Shown: one piece after another, positions 1-8,830 of the stretch
Position numbering within the stretch: the stretch's first letter is position 1
How the letters are laid out: each line of letters opens with the position of its first letter
Assembly (NCBI RefSeq): GCF_009193325.2
Contig: NZ_CP059856.1
Location: 4,836,001-4,900,000, forward strand
Direction of reading: 5' to 3'
Length of the DNA: 64,000 nt
From: Bacteroides zhangwenhongii
Lineage (GTDB): Bacteria > Bacteroidota > Bacteroidia > Bacteroidales > Bacteroidaceae
Translations under genes and position numbers: made by a program
Notes under the pieces: generated by a model
Database searches by the model: none
What the model was told of the DNA's origin: nothing
Seen by the model: the letters and a program-made list of their open reading frames with translations, nothing else

Positions 1-228
1 TACAACCCTGCTTTGGAAGAAGAAGGCAAGAATCCGTTCCAATTGGATAGCAAAGAACCGAATTGGGAAGACTTCCAAGGTTTCTTGAAGGGTGAGGTTC
101 GTTACGCTTCTGTAATGAAACAATATCCTAACGAAGCAGAAGAACTGTTTAAAGCTGCTGAAGCAAACGCTAAATGGCGTTACAACAGCTACAAACGTCT
201 GGCTAAAGAGAACTGGGGTGCTGAATAA
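1..228 (+). CDS. nifJ: Pyruvate:ferredoxin (flavodoxin) oxidoreductase, C-terminal end (partial)
   Basis: The reading frame is open from the first base to the TAA at 226-228, so this is the 3' end of a gene that begins outside the window. The 75 visible residues match the C-terminal tail of homodimeric pyruvate:ferredoxin oxidoreductase: the stretch NPFQLDSKEP is followed by an aromatic/acidic helix and the conserved KWRYNSYKRLA near the end. The full enzyme (about 1,180 residues) oxidises pyruvate to acetyl-CoA and CO2 and reduces ferredoxin in the cytoplasm. That fits an anaerobe and the [FeFe] hydrogenase at the other end of the window. The TPP- and cluster-binding domains are not in view, so the call rests on the tail alone. 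A strong terminator follows at once. Confidence 0.88.
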   Translation, partial: YNPALEEEGKNPFQLDSKEPNWEDFQGFLKGEVRYASVMKQYPNEAEELFKAAEANAKWRYNSYKRLAKENWGAE

Positions 229-250
229 TTAATCACACTCAAATAAATAT

Positions 251-289
251 AAAAAGGGAGTCTGCTCAACCGCATGACTCCCTTTTTTA
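251..289 (+). terminator. Rho-independent terminator after nifJ
   Basis: The arms AAAAAGGGAGTC (251-262) and GACTCCCTTTTT (276-287) pair perfectly around a 13-nt loop and run into a T tract. It sits 22 nt after the stop of the + strand gene. The A-rich 5' arm could let it work in both directions. Confidence 0.9.
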
Positions 290-422
290 TGTCTAAGCCA
301 ATTCTTATGTCCAAGCCAGTTTTATATAAGGCCGATTTTTATAAGGCCGGTTATGAACTAATTTGAGATTGTGCAAACTTATTTTTGATGCTTCATGGAC
401 TTATGGTTAATGATGTATGGTT

Positions 423-1319
423 TTATTCGTCTGACAATTGTTTCTTTTTCGTCTGACAATTATCAGACTTCGGTATCCAGCTATCCACCAACTGCCGATG
501 TTCATCCCGCCATTTGCGTGCAATCTCTTCTTCGTCCATTCGAGCGTCTTTCATAGCTGTCATGAAAGAGCTAAGTTCTTCTGTCGTTAATTTGATATTA
601 CCGAAAAATTCAGCGGCAAATGGATCTTTTTTACTGAAACCTTTCCAGGCAATGGCATGTATTTCTTCCAGATCTCCATATACTTTCTTCGGATCATCCA
701 AGAATTTCAGGTCAAACTGATCGAACATCCAATGTGGTGTCCAACCTGTAATGACAATCCATTCTCCCTTATCCATCGCTTTTTTCAAAGACGCCAACAT
801 GGTTGAGCTACTTGAAGTCATGAGGGTATAGCCGTCAAGGCCGTAAGCAGAGATGGCCTTGTCTGTAGTCTTCATAATTCCTGCTCCGGCATCAATTCCC
901 ACTATTTCAGAAGAGAAACGATCTTTATTGGCAGCCAATTCATCAATGGAATTAATGGCAACATATTGAGGTACGACTAACCCAACGCGTGCTTCTCCAT
1001 ATACTTCTCCTAAAAATTCGATGCTATCACCATACTGATCCATATAGTCTTTCATCGTTATCGGTAACCAGGTATCTAGAAAGACATCTGAATTCTTTCC
1101 GGATATGGATACGAAGATAGGGGCAAGATCAGCATTCTGTAGTTCAACCTCGTATCCTTGTTCTTCCAGTACCACTTTTGCCAAATGGCTCATGGCTATT
1201 CCTTCCAACCAATTGGCATAGGCTATTTTTACTTTTTTCTTATTTGGGCCGGAATCTGCACAGGAAGCCAGCAAAAGCAGAGCGGACAGTACGATTCCTA
1301 CTAATTTATATATTCTCAT
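423..1319 (-). CDS. proX: Glycine betaine/proline ABC transporter, substrate-binding lipoprotein (OpuAC/ProX type)
   Basis: A 298-residue protein with a lipoprotein signal (hydrophobic run, then LLLASC with Cys20), so it is probably anchored facing the periplasm. The OpuAC-type domain starts with KVKIAYANWLEGIAMSHLAK and has the W-rich segments WLPITMKDY and ITGWTPHWMF. In this family aromatic residues form the cage for the trimethylammonium group of betaine. It is the last gene of a three-gene operon after the permease (48-nt gap). The system would take up compatible solutes during osmotic stress. The extreme C-terminus (QTKKKQLSDE) comes from a short tandem duplication: the 14-mer at 426-439 recurs at 449-462 in another frame. 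Substrate choice among betaine, proline and choline cannot be read from sequence. Confidence 0.9.
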   Translation of the reverse strand: MRIYKLVGIVLSALLLLASCADSGPNKKKVKIAYANWLEGIAMSHLAKVVLEEQGYEVELQNADLAPIFVSISGKNSDVFLDTWLPITMKDYMDQYGDSIEFLGEVYGEARVGLVVPQYVAINSIDELAANKDRFSSEIVGIDAGAGIMKTTDKAISAYGLDGYTLMTSSSSTMLASLKKAMDKGEWIVITGWTPHWMFDQFDLKFLDDPKKVYGDLEEIHAIAWKGFSKKDPFAAEFFGNIKLTTEELSSFMTAMKDARMDEEEIARKWRDEHRQLVDSWIPKSDNCQTKKKQLSDE

Positions 1320-1367
1320 TTTTATTCCTTTCAGTTTTCACTCTTTCTTGTTTCAATTCTTTCTCTT

Positions 1368-2195
1368 TTAGTCCTTCTTATTTTTTCTTCCTGCCATTCC
1401 TTGCGTGATACGGTCTAAGATGATAGCTAAAATAACTACCGCTATACCACCTTCAAACCCAAGTCCGATCTTCATCTGGGTGATACCTTTCAATACAATT
1501 TCCCCCAAACCACCGGCAGCAATCATTGCAGCGATTACAACCATAGAAAGTGACATCATTATTGTCTGGTTTACACCGGTCAGGATGGTAGGCAGTGCCA
1601 AAGGAAGCTGTACTTTATATAGCAGTTGCCAACGGGTAGCCCCGAACGAACGAGAAGCTTCCACTACATTTTTAGGAACCTGTCGGATTCCCAATCCGGT
1701 AAGGCGGACTACAGGAGGCATAGCAAAGATAATAGTGGCAAACACTCCAGGCACTGCTCCCAATCCGAAAAACAAAACGGCAGGAATCAGATAAACAAAA
1801 GCAGGCATCGTCTGCATCAAGTCGAGAACAGGACGGAGTATTTTCTCTGCACGCGGACTGTTTGCCGTCCATACTCCCAAAGGTACACCAACAATTAGAG
1901 CCAGACAGGTAGATGACAAAACGAGAGCCAGGGTTTGCATTGTAGCCTCCCAAAATCCCATTCCATAAATCAATAATAATCCTAATGCAGTGAAAATTGC
2001 CGTACCACGCCCTGCTTTCATCCATGCAAGTGCAGCAAGCACCAGGATGGTTATATAAAAAGGTATTCCGAAAAGTATATGCTGGAATCCTATAATAAAA
2101 CTACCGATGCCTGCATTCACGGCATCAAAGAAAGTGGAAAAATGTACCATCATCCAATTGATGGCCACCTCTATATATTGTCCTATATTTATCAT
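1368..2195 (-). CDS. proW: Glycine betaine/proline ABC transporter, permease (OpuAB/ProW type)
   Basis: A 275-residue integral membrane protein with about six or seven hydrophobic segments. It has a binding-protein-dependent permease domain around residues 85-270, and the EAA loop that touches the ATPase is visible as VVEASRSFGATRWQLLYKVQL. Its start overlaps the stop of the upstream ATPase gene by 4 nt (ATGA type), which indicates translational coupling. Short N-terminal helices before the transport domain are normal for ProW/OpuAB. The C-terminus ends in a lysine-rich cytoplasmic tail. ProV, ProW and ProX form a complete importer with no accessory genes. Confidence 0.93.
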   Translation of the reverse strand: MINIGQYIEVAINWMMVHFSTFFDAVNAGIGSFIIGFQHILFGIPFYITILVLAALAWMKAGRGTAIFTALGLLLIYGMGFWEATMQTLALVLSSTCLALIVGVPLGVWTANSPRAEKILRPVLDLMQTMPAFVYLIPAVLFFGLGAVPGVFATIIFAMPPVVRLTGLGIRQVPKNVVEASRSFGATRWQLLYKVQLPLALPTILTGVNQTIMMSLSMVVIAAMIAAGGLGEIVLKGITQMKIGLGFEGGIAVVILAIILDRITQGMAGRKNKKD

Positions 2196-3418
2196 AAATC
2201 TATTGCGTTTTGAATTATTTCGTTTATTTCTTCTTTATCTTTCCCGGTCACTTCGATGATTAAAGATGAAAGTGGGATTGTTCCTAAAAACTCGCGTGTC
2301 TCATCTATCACCCATACCGGTGAATTGCTCTTTGTCATTAAAGGAAGCATATCCTCCAACACTGTATCTTCCAACACAGAATGTACTTCTGTACGCACAA
2401 CTGTTTCAATGGATTTTTCCTGCCTGCTACGTAATTTAAGCAAATCGTTCAGGCGCACTTCCCCGACCAGTTTATCGTCGGCATCTATTACAGGTAATAC
2501 AGTTATATTCTTTGCACGCATTTTACGAATCAAAACTTCGGGACCTTCTTTCTTCAGACGAGCCACCAACGGTTTGTCAATCATTAAAGAAGAGGCGGTA
2601 ATAATTTTGCTCCTGTCCACGTTTTCAACGAAACGGGCTACATAATCGTTAGCCGGTTCAGTCAGAATTTCCTCCGAAGTACCTACCTGCACCACTTCTC
2701 CGTCTTTCATAATCGCGATACGGTCACCTAGTTTAATTGCTTCACTTAAATCATGAGTAATAAAGACAATTGTCTTTTTCATCTTTGATTGCAAGGCCAG
2801 TAGCTCATCCTGCATCTGTACGCGAATCAGAGGATCGAGAGCTGAGAAAGCCTCATCCATTAAAAGAACTTCGGGATTATTGGCCAAGGCACGTGCCAAT
2901 CCGACACGCTGTTGCATTCCACCGGAAAGTTCACCTACCATCTGATTCTCATATCCTTTCAGTCCGACAAGCTTCATACTTTCCATCGCTTTCTTTTCAC
3001 GCTCTCCCTTCTTCACTCCCTGAAGTTCAAGGCCGAACGCAATATTACTCAATACAGAGCGGTGAGGCAACAAACCGAAATTTTGGAAAACCATTGCCAG
3101 CTCTTTCCGGCGAACCTGTAATAGTTCTTTTTCGGATATTTTAGATATATCGACTCCATTTACAAGGACTTGTCCGGCAGTAGGACGTATCAAACGATTG
3201 ATACAGCGCAGTAATGTCGATTTTCCACTTCCCGAGAGGCCCATTATCACAAAAAACTCTCCTTCATTTATTGAAAGATTGGCATCCTTCACTCCTACCG
3301 TACAACCGGTATCTTTCAGAATTTCCGCTTTACTCTTATCTTTTTTCAGCATCTTGAGTGCTTTCTGCTTCTCATGACCAAAGATAAGGTACAAATCCTT
3401 TATTTCTATTTTACTCAT
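2192..3418 (-). CDS. proV: Glycine betaine/proline ABC transporter, ATP-binding protein with CBS domains (OpuAA/ProV type)
   Basis: A 408-residue cytoplasmic ATPase and the first gene of the operon. The ABC domain spans about residues 5-265: Walker A GLSGSGKST, signature ELSGGMQQRVGLARALA, Walker B VLLMDEAFSALDP, then FITHDLSEA as H-loop. The region from about 275 to 400 is a pair of CBS domains (one includes ITVLPVIDADDKLVGEVRL). In OpuA these act as an ionic-strength sensor that gates transport. Length and layout are typical of ProV. A Bacteroides-type promoter lies about 265-295 bp upstream (3683-3714), which leaves an unusually long leader. Gene order V-W-X is standard. Confidence 0.94.
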   Translation of the reverse strand: MSKIEIKDLYLIFGHEKQKALKMLKKDKSKAEILKDTGCTVGVKDANLSINEGEFFVIMGLSGSGKSTLLRCINRLIRPTAGQVLVNGVDISKISEKELLQVRRKELAMVFQNFGLLPHRSVLSNIAFGLELQGVKKGEREKKAMESMKLVGLKGYENQMVGELSGGMQQRVGLARALANNPEVLLMDEAFSALDPLIRVQMQDELLALQSKMKKTIVFITHDLSEAIKLGDRIAIMKDGEVVQVGTSEEILTEPANDYVARFVENVDRSKIITASSLMIDKPLVARLKKEGPEVLIRKMRAKNITVLPVIDADDKLVGEVRLNDLLKLRSRQEKSIETVVRTEVHSVLEDTVLEDMLPLMTKSNSPVWVIDETREFLGTIPLSSLIIEVTGKDKEEINEIIQNAIDL

Positions 3419-3682
3419 ATAATATATTGGTTTAGATTATAATATTTGTTTTGTTTCCAACTGCTGCGTTTCTCATTCTTGTTTACATAAACAAGTTGAA
3501 TCTCCGCATGGTTCAGTCCTGCTACATGGTAACATGACGATCCAATGAGTTTTTTAAATGATTAAAAAAACAGACTGAGTAGTTTAAAAGGAATAGAATT
3601 TGATAAGATTATCCTCTCAATGAACAGTAAAAAACAGTATTTTCATAAATAAATAACAGTCTGTTCTTGCATATTGTTGGCA

Positions 3683-3714
3683 CAAAGATAAGGAAAACAG
3701 ATTAAAAATGCAAA
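3683..3714 (-). promoter_or_regulatory. Bacteroides-type promoter for proVWX, with a long leader
   Basis: On the - strand, TTTG (3711-3714) is followed after 20 bp by TATCTTTG (3683-3690), which matches the Bacteroides sigma-ABfr -33/-7 consensus. Transcription would start near 3676, about 255 nt before the proV ATG. The leader (3419-3676) contains the inverted repeat CTTGTTT-ACAT-AAACAAG (3478-3495). The promoter lies directly after the MGMT stop codon, so read-through from that gene is also possible. Confidence 0.7.
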
Positions 3715-3716
3715 TT

Positions 3717-4055
3717 TTATTCAGAAGCAGAGTAATTCCAAAGATGCTTTTTCAAGTCTACGCATCCATTTTGTTTGAAAGAAATCCCTTCTTTCAGCAA
3801 GAGTTGCTTTTGCTCTGTCCAGCCGGGTACAAGGCGCCCCGATGCATTGACTACTCGATGGCAAGGAACAGATATACCCTCCGGTACTTGTTTCAAAGCG
3901 CGCCCTACCATACGGGAACATTGAGGCATTCCTAATAATGCGGCAATCTCTCCATAGGTAGAAACCTTTCCTACCGGAATATCACAAACAACCTGATGCA
4001 CCTCTTGACAAAAAGACGCAGAAAACTTTGCCTTGTCTACTTTATAATCCTTCAT
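3717..4055 (-). CDS. MGMT-family DNA alkyl-base repair protein (single-domain O6-alkylguanine methyltransferase/ATL type)
   Basis: A 112-residue protein consisting only of the DNA-binding/methyltransferase domain of the Ogt/MGMT family, without the usual N-terminal domain. The active-site motif is complete, PCHRV with Cys65, so it could accept an alkyl group. Alkyltransferase-like proteins (ATL) with the same size have Trp at that place. The helix-turn-helix segment GKVSTYGEIAALLGMPQCSR and the arginine finger that flips the base out lie just before it. It would act on O6-alkylguanine in DNA. The gene stands alone, with the proVWX promoter 3' of it and a divergent lipoprotein gene on the other side. 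Confidence 0.85.
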   Translation of the reverse strand: MKDYKVDKAKFSASFCQEVHQVVCDIPVGKVSTYGEIAALLGMPQCSRMVGRALKQVPEGISVPCHRVVNASGRLVPGWTEQKQLLLKEGISFKQNGCVDLKKHLWNYSASE

Positions 4056-4230
4056 TAACCCTTCTCTTTTACTTATTTTTCTTCCTCAAAGCTAGGTAAA
4101 AAGACGAATATTTGCAAATTATTAAGGCATAACAAACAATATATGCAACTTTACTTGCTTTATATACAAATTATTACGACCTTTGTGGCATAAAAGTAGT
4201 TTTATTATTAACGAGACAAGCAACATCATT

Positions 4231-5544
4231 ATGAAAAAGAAGACTGTTCTATTTGCTTCTTGTTTGTTAGGAACCTTAGCTTTCAGTTCCTGTGAGAAGA
4301 ATCTTTATGATGAAAGCAAACAGCCTGAAAAGGAACTCCAAATGAAAGACTTGGATATACCTGCGGATTTCCAATGGAAATTAACTCGAACTGCCGAAGG
4401 TACAGTATCAGCTAAGACCTCTACAATGGTCTCTCTATTCTTGGATGAGAAATGTAGTGAGAAAGAAAAAATAGCAACTATTCTTGTACATGACGGAGAA
4501 TCAAAGCTTCCATTAAGTATCCCTACTTATGTAAAAACATTATATGCACAATACGAAACGGGCCCAAATGAAAAGGAATCAATATCCGTTAGGATCAATG
4601 AAGACGGTAGCTTCTCATTACCTATAGCCCAATCGGTTACTACACAGACACGATCAGTCACACGTGGAAGCGACAAAGACACAGGACATGACATCGAAGA
4701 AGATATACGATACAGCCAAGGAGTCGTCTACCACCCTAAAAAAGACTGGGGTACTATCATGTATGAAGATCAGTTCCCAATATTGGGTGACTATGATTTC
4801 AACGACTTCGTGATCAATTATAAAGTAAAGTTCAATGCATACAAGAAAAAAGGCAATGAGTATATGAGTGACTTGATGACAATCAAGCTACGTATAAAAG
4901 CTCGTGGTGGAATATATCTTTACTATCCTTATTTAAGACTTAAAGAAATTGATCAGAAGGATGTGGAAAGCGTCAAAATCACCGATCCTAAAACAACAGA
5001 TAAGGAATTTGAAGTGAAATACATGGATAAAGAAAAATTCATTATTGACTGTAGTGACCTAATTCTCAATTTACCCCAACCTGCAGGAAGCCGATACTTC
5101 AATGTTGAAAAGACTGCTTTAGTAGATACAGAAGAGTTGCCTGAATTTGAGATTGAAATCAAGCTCAACACAGCAAAGGAAGTAAAAGAGATATTGGAGG
5201 ACGACGAATTCGACTTATATATAGCACGTAAAGACGGAGACAAAACTGAGATACATGCAAACGGTATTGAACCGGCATTTTATAAATATCCCTTCAATAA
5301 TCCGGATTTATTGCCGGTATATGAATCCGATGGAGATGAAGAAGACGACAACTATTACTTTAGTAAAGAACGCCTGATTTGGGGATTGAGAGTACCGGGT
5401 AACGTAGCTCATGCTATTGAAGCAGCCGATTTCCTGAAAGCTTATCCCGGATTCAAAAAATGGGCGACAAGCGGCGGTAAAAATGAACAAAATTGGTACG
5501 GTCAAGGTAATGCAGATAAGAGTCTGTTGATCTATAACGACTAA
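4231..5544 (+). CDS. LruC-domain (DUF4842-like) lipoprotein
   Basis: The ATG at 4231 is chosen over an in-frame ATG at 4183 because it puts a clean lipoprotein signal at the N-terminus (MKKKTVLFASCLL, then LAFSSC). The mature 437-residue protein has a variable N-terminal half with an immunoglobulin-like feel and a C-terminal LruC/DUF4842 module. That module is recognised by the acidic aromatic motif GDYDFNDFVINYKV (about residues 195-210) and the terminal segment with GLRVPGNVAHAIEAADFLKAYPGF. The acidic DxDxNDF pattern suggests calcium binding, by inference. LruC proteins are Bacteroidales surface or secreted proteins of unsettled role. It is a single-gene unit between the MGMT gene and the HTCS, with a terminator directly after it. 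Confidence 0.75.
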   Translation: MKKKTVLFASCLLGTLAFSSCEKNLYDESKQPEKELQMKDLDIPADFQWKLTRTAEGTVSAKTSTMVSLFLDEKCSEKEKIATILVHDGESKLPLSIPTYVKTLYAQYETGPNEKESISVRINEDGSFSLPIAQSVTTQTRSVTRGSDKDTGHDIEEDIRYSQGVVYHPKKDWGTIMYEDQFPILGDYDFNDFVINYKVKFNAYKKKGNEYMSDLMTIKLRIKARGGIYLYYPYLRLKEIDQKDVESVKITDPKTTDKEFEVKYMDKEKFIIDCSDLILNLPQPAGSRYFNVEKTALVDTEELPEFEIEIKLNTAKEVKEILEDDEFDLYIARKDGDKTEIHANGIEPAFYKYPFNNPDLLPVYESDGDEEDDNYYFSKERLIWGLRVPGNVAHAIEAADFLKAYPGFKKWATSGGKNEQNWYGQGNADKSLLIYND

Positions 5545-5561
5545 TTCCTATCCTATATAAT

Positions 5562-5598
5562 AAATCCCGGTAAGCTATCAACATCTTACCGGGATTTA
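5562..5598. terminator. Bidirectional terminator between the LruC gene and the HTCS gene
   Basis: The arms AAATCCCGGTAAG (5562-5574) and CTTACCGGGATTT are perfect complements separated by a short loop. The hairpin lies between two convergent stop codons (5544 and 5624) and is A/T rich on both flanks, so it can serve both genes. Confidence 0.85.
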
Positions 5599-5623
5599 TC
5601 ATATCATACCAATTGTAATTTTA

Positions 5624-8440
5624 TTATCCTTTTCTTTTTAAGAAGTCTGTCGGACTCTCTCCAAACTGTTCTTTATAACATTTTGTGAAATAAGAAGGAG
5701 AACTGAAACCTACTTCATAACCAATCTCCGCCACTGTCATATCCGATGAAGCAAGTAGAGAAGCCGCTTTCTTCAGACGAGCAATCCGAAGCAACTCATT
5801 AGGAGAGTAATTAGTAAGGGACTTTATCTTACGATAAAGTTGTACACGGCTCAGTCCCATATCTTTTCCTAAATCCTCCACATTCAGATTAGAATCCCCT
5901 AGCTTTGCGTCAAGTAAAGACTTGAATTTCTCCACAAAGTTCTTATCCATATCACAAACATCCTCTTTCGCCAATGTCTGCCCGTCGCCAAAGAACTGCT
6001 TCAAGCGACGATGCGAATCAATCAAATTACGGACACGAGCCAACAGCAGTTGTGAACTAAAAGGTTTGGAAATATATGAATCGGCACCACCGTCATATCC
6101 CTGAATCCGTTGTTCATCCAAAGAACAGGCTGTCAACAGAATAACAGGAATATGACATGTCTGCAACTCGCTTTTTAACCTACGACAGCACTCAATGCCG
6201 TCAATTCCCGGCATCATCACATCAGAAATAATCAAATCCGGAACATATTTCATAGCTTTACGAATCCCTTCCGAACCATCTACAGCCTCAATAACAGTAT
6301 AATCGGCATGAAGCAAACTATGTACATACGAACGGATATCTGCATTATCGTCAATGATAAGGACGGAAGGTTTGGAAGAATCATAATCTCTTTCAGTTTC
6401 CTCTTCCTCAGCTACTTGAGCATTATTTAAAGCAGAAGAGACCGAAGCCCCAATGGAAGAAGACAATGGGCTATCCACCGAAACGGTTACCTCACAAGTC
6501 TGCATCGGTAAATCAACCGTAAAGATTGTTCCTTGTTTTTCATCACTTTCTACAGAAATAGTTCCTTTATGCAATTCGACAAAAGCTTTCACAAGTGCCA
6601 AGCCAATCCCCGAACCTGCATGATGCATATCTATTCTGTAAAAACGGTCGAAAATATTCCGAATATGTTCCACAGAAATCATAGAACCGGTGTTAGCAAC
6701 AGTAAAACGAATCCAACGCCCATCCTCTTTTGTCAAAGGAGACAGACGAACGGTTACCTTTCCATTTTCCGGAGTAAACTTGAAAGCATTAGAAAGAAGA
6801 TTAAAATAAATGCGTTCCAATTTTTCCACGTCCGCCAATGTATGATAATCCGTATCCGCCAGCTTATCAAAAGAGAAATGAATATGTTTCTTTCGCACCA
6901 CTGCGAGAAACGACTCATTCCACCCTTCAAAAGAAGAAAGAATATCTACAGGAACAGGTGTATATTCCATCATACCATTCTCATACTTTCGAAAATCCAA
7001 AATCTGATTGACCAGACGCAAAAGGATATTCACATTCCGCTGAATCAACATCAACATCCGATGCTGGTCTCCATTCAACGTTTTATCAGCCAATAAATGC
7101 TCCACCGGATCGGCAACTAATGTCAGTGGAGTACGGAAATCATGAGAAATATTCGTAAAGAAAACCAATTTGGCATGAGTCGCTTCTTCCAATTGATGAG
7201 AAAGCTGTATAAGCTGATCCCTCTGTTCTTCCAATTTATCACGTTGCTCTTCCAGTTTGTCACGCTGTTCCTCTAACTGTCTCTTCTGTTCGGAAAGTTC
7301 TCTATTCAAGCGATTCTTGGAGCGAAGAGATTTATATACTACTAATAACAAACCTGCCACCAACAAAAGGATAACCAGACCACCATACATGACAACCTGT
7401 TGGGTAGCAACACGTGACAAATACCCTCCGATACGTCCGTTCAATGTTTCGATTTTCTGATCCAATTCAGATATATGCGTAGTCTGGAGTTGCATGACAT
7501 GAGCATTCGTGTGGTCTACGACGGCCGTATTCATTACGGTTTCTCTAGGATAAGGCTTTTTTTCAAGAATATTCATAGCCAACTGCATTACCTTATCACC
7601 ATTTGTAGGATAAATAAAAGTAGCATTCAGCACACTGTCAAGCACAAGTTCCAATCCGTTTCCTTTACCCGGCAAAGCATCAATACCAACAAAGAGCATT
7701 TCTTTCTCCCTACCTACTTTCTTGGCAGCCCGATAAGCTCCCGGAGCTATGCGGTCATTATGTGCATACACCGCATCGATTTTCGGATGACGACAGAGCA
7801 TACTATCCATCTCCACTTCAGCCGGACCACTCTCCCATGCCGCATCCGCTTTATCAATCAGCTTTATATCCGGGAAATTACTGATGGCTGCCATAAATCC
7901 CTGATGACGCTCCATCGCAGGGGTCGAACCTCCCAGCCCTGTAAGCTCCACCACATTCCCTTTTCCCCGCAAGCTTGATGCAATATAATTCCCAACCGCA
8001 CGGCCTATTTCATAATTATCGGCACCGATATATGCAGTATATTTATCAGATAGAATCTTCCGGTCTATCAAAATGACAGGGATTCCTTTCCGATAGGCTT
8101 CTTCCACGACGGGAGTCATCGGAGCCGCCTCGTTGGCTGAGATAATAAGTAAATCAACTCCTTTATCCATAAAATAACGGACATCTTCCGCCTGCTTGCG
8201 GTTATCATCTCCAGCCGACCGGATTTCAACCGCCACCCCATCGTAAAACATGGCTTCACGAAGAATCTCATCATTCATCTTGTGCCGCCAAGAATCATCA
8301 CTACATTGAGCCACACCAATACGGAAATGCGGCACATCTTGATGGCAGGCTACCATTCCGAGAAAACAAAACAAGATCACTATCCAACGTAAATATCCCA
8401 TAGTATTGTGTATTTTTTCGTAGATTATATCTTTTACCAT
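5624..8440 (-). CDS. Hybrid two-component system sensor/regulator of the fructan PUL (BT1754-like)
   Basis: A 938-residue one-protein signalling system. In order: signal sequence with a possible lipobox (GMVAC, Cys32), a periplasmic sugar-binding domain of the ribose/LacI type (about 38-310), one membrane span (350-370), a coiled coil made of EEQRDKL heptads (about 385-420), HisKA with His433 in ISHDFRTP, HATPase (about 540-645), receiver domain with Asp740 in DLIISDVMMPG, and a C-terminal AraC-type HTH (about 835-935). In B. thetaiotaomicron, BT1754 has this rare architecture (sugar-binding-protein sensor instead of beta-propeller) and binds fructose. Same neighbours here, so it probably activates the adjacent fructan genes. 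Met14 is an alternative start that makes a shorter signal peptide. Confidence 0.92.
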   Translation of the reverse strand: MVKDIIYEKIHNTMGYLRWIVILFCFLGMVACHQDVPHFRIGVAQCSDDSWRHKMNDEILREAMFYDGVAVEIRSAGDDNRKQAEDVRYFMDKGVDLLIISANEAAPMTPVVEEAYRKGIPVILIDRKILSDKYTAYIGADNYEIGRAVGNYIASSLRGKGNVVELTGLGGSTPAMERHQGFMAAISNFPDIKLIDKADAAWESGPAEVEMDSMLCRHPKIDAVYAHNDRIAPGAYRAAKKVGREKEMLFVGIDALPGKGNGLELVLDSVLNATFIYPTNGDKVMQLAMNILEKKPYPRETVMNTAVVDHTNAHVMQLQTTHISELDQKIETLNGRIGGYLSRVATQQVVMYGGLVILLLVAGLLLVVYKSLRSKNRLNRELSEQKRQLEEQRDKLEEQRDKLEEQRDQLIQLSHQLEEATHAKLVFFTNISHDFRTPLTLVADPVEHLLADKTLNGDQHRMLMLIQRNVNILLRLVNQILDFRKYENGMMEYTPVPVDILSSFEGWNESFLAVVRKKHIHFSFDKLADTDYHTLADVEKLERIYFNLLSNAFKFTPENGKVTVRLSPLTKEDGRWIRFTVANTGSMISVEHIRNIFDRFYRIDMHHAGSGIGLALVKAFVELHKGTISVESDEKQGTIFTVDLPMQTCEVTVSVDSPLSSSIGASVSSALNNAQVAEEEETERDYDSSKPSVLIIDDNADIRSYVHSLLHADYTVIEAVDGSEGIRKAMKYVPDLIISDVMMPGIDGIECCRRLKSELQTCHIPVILLTACSLDEQRIQGYDGGADSYISKPFSSQLLLARVRNLIDSHRRLKQFFGDGQTLAKEDVCDMDKNFVEKFKSLLDAKLGDSNLNVEDLGKDMGLSRVQLYRKIKSLTNYSPNELLRIARLKKAASLLASSDMTVAEIGYEVGFSSPSYFTKCYKEQFGESPTDFLKRKG

Positions 8441-8643
8441 ACTATCTATTTGTCATATATCGGGATAAAGATAATGGTTTTCTCTTAAAAACAGAAAGTA
8501 AAAAGCCTCAAATCTGCTTTATAAACAAGCCTCCTTCTACCCGCAAACAGTGGCACAACAAAGCCAGATTTCATTAATAAAAGTATAAAGAGTTAGGCAA
8601 ACACTTAATCAATGTTATAAAACATCTCTTTTTATTTGGATTA

Positions 8644-8674
8644 TTTGCTAGTTTCACAGAAGTCCGTATCTTTG
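8644..8674 (+). promoter_or_regulatory. Consensus Bacteroides promoter of the small-RNA unit
   Basis: TTTG (8644-8647), a 19-bp spacer and TATCTTTG (8667-8674) match the -33/-7 consensus exactly. The predicted start is near 8681. No coding sequence follows on the + strand; a terminator comes about 40 nt later. Confidence 0.85.
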
Positions 8675-8680
8675 CATTGT

Positions 8681-8742
8681 GTTTTTCATAGTATTAGATT
8701 TAAGGTTAACAAAGGTTGGAGCAAGGCGTTGCTCCTTTTTTT
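8681..8742 (+). ncRNA. Short intergenic small RNA (about 60 nt)
   Basis: A perfect promoter and a strong intrinsic terminator (GGAGCAA-GGCG-TTGCTCC at 8718-8735, then seven T) enclose about 60 nt with no open reading frame. The body between them has the AT-rich element ATAGTATTAGATTTAAGG, which I recall as recurring in short paralogous small RNAs of Bacteroides (probably the family called FopS; this is from memory). The unit lies between the HTCS gene and the fructokinase gene, antisense to neither. Targets are unknown. A conserved leader of a lost gene is an alternative. Confidence 0.75.
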
Positions 8743-8767
8743 ATACCCATACCTCTTATGTAAGGTC

Positions 8768-8812
8768 ATAATAAAACTCCCATGAGATTGAAGTTCATGA
8801 GAGTTTTATTAT
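8768..8812. terminator. Terminator of the fructan PUL operon
   Basis: The arms ATAATAAAACTC (8768-8779) and GAGTTTTATTAT (8801-8812) pair perfectly, with an inner ATGA/TCAT stem. It lies 19 nt after the stop of the last operon gene (fructokinase, - strand). The AT-rich flanks would allow use in both directions. Confidence 0.8.
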
Positions 8813-8830
8813 ATTCTATCGTATAGGCTT

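Noticed and set aside
3717..4055. Calling the MGMT-like protein a non-catalytic ATL
   Set aside because: The motif is PCHRV with the acceptor Cys present, whereas ATL proteins have another residue there. Its single-domain size keeps some doubt.
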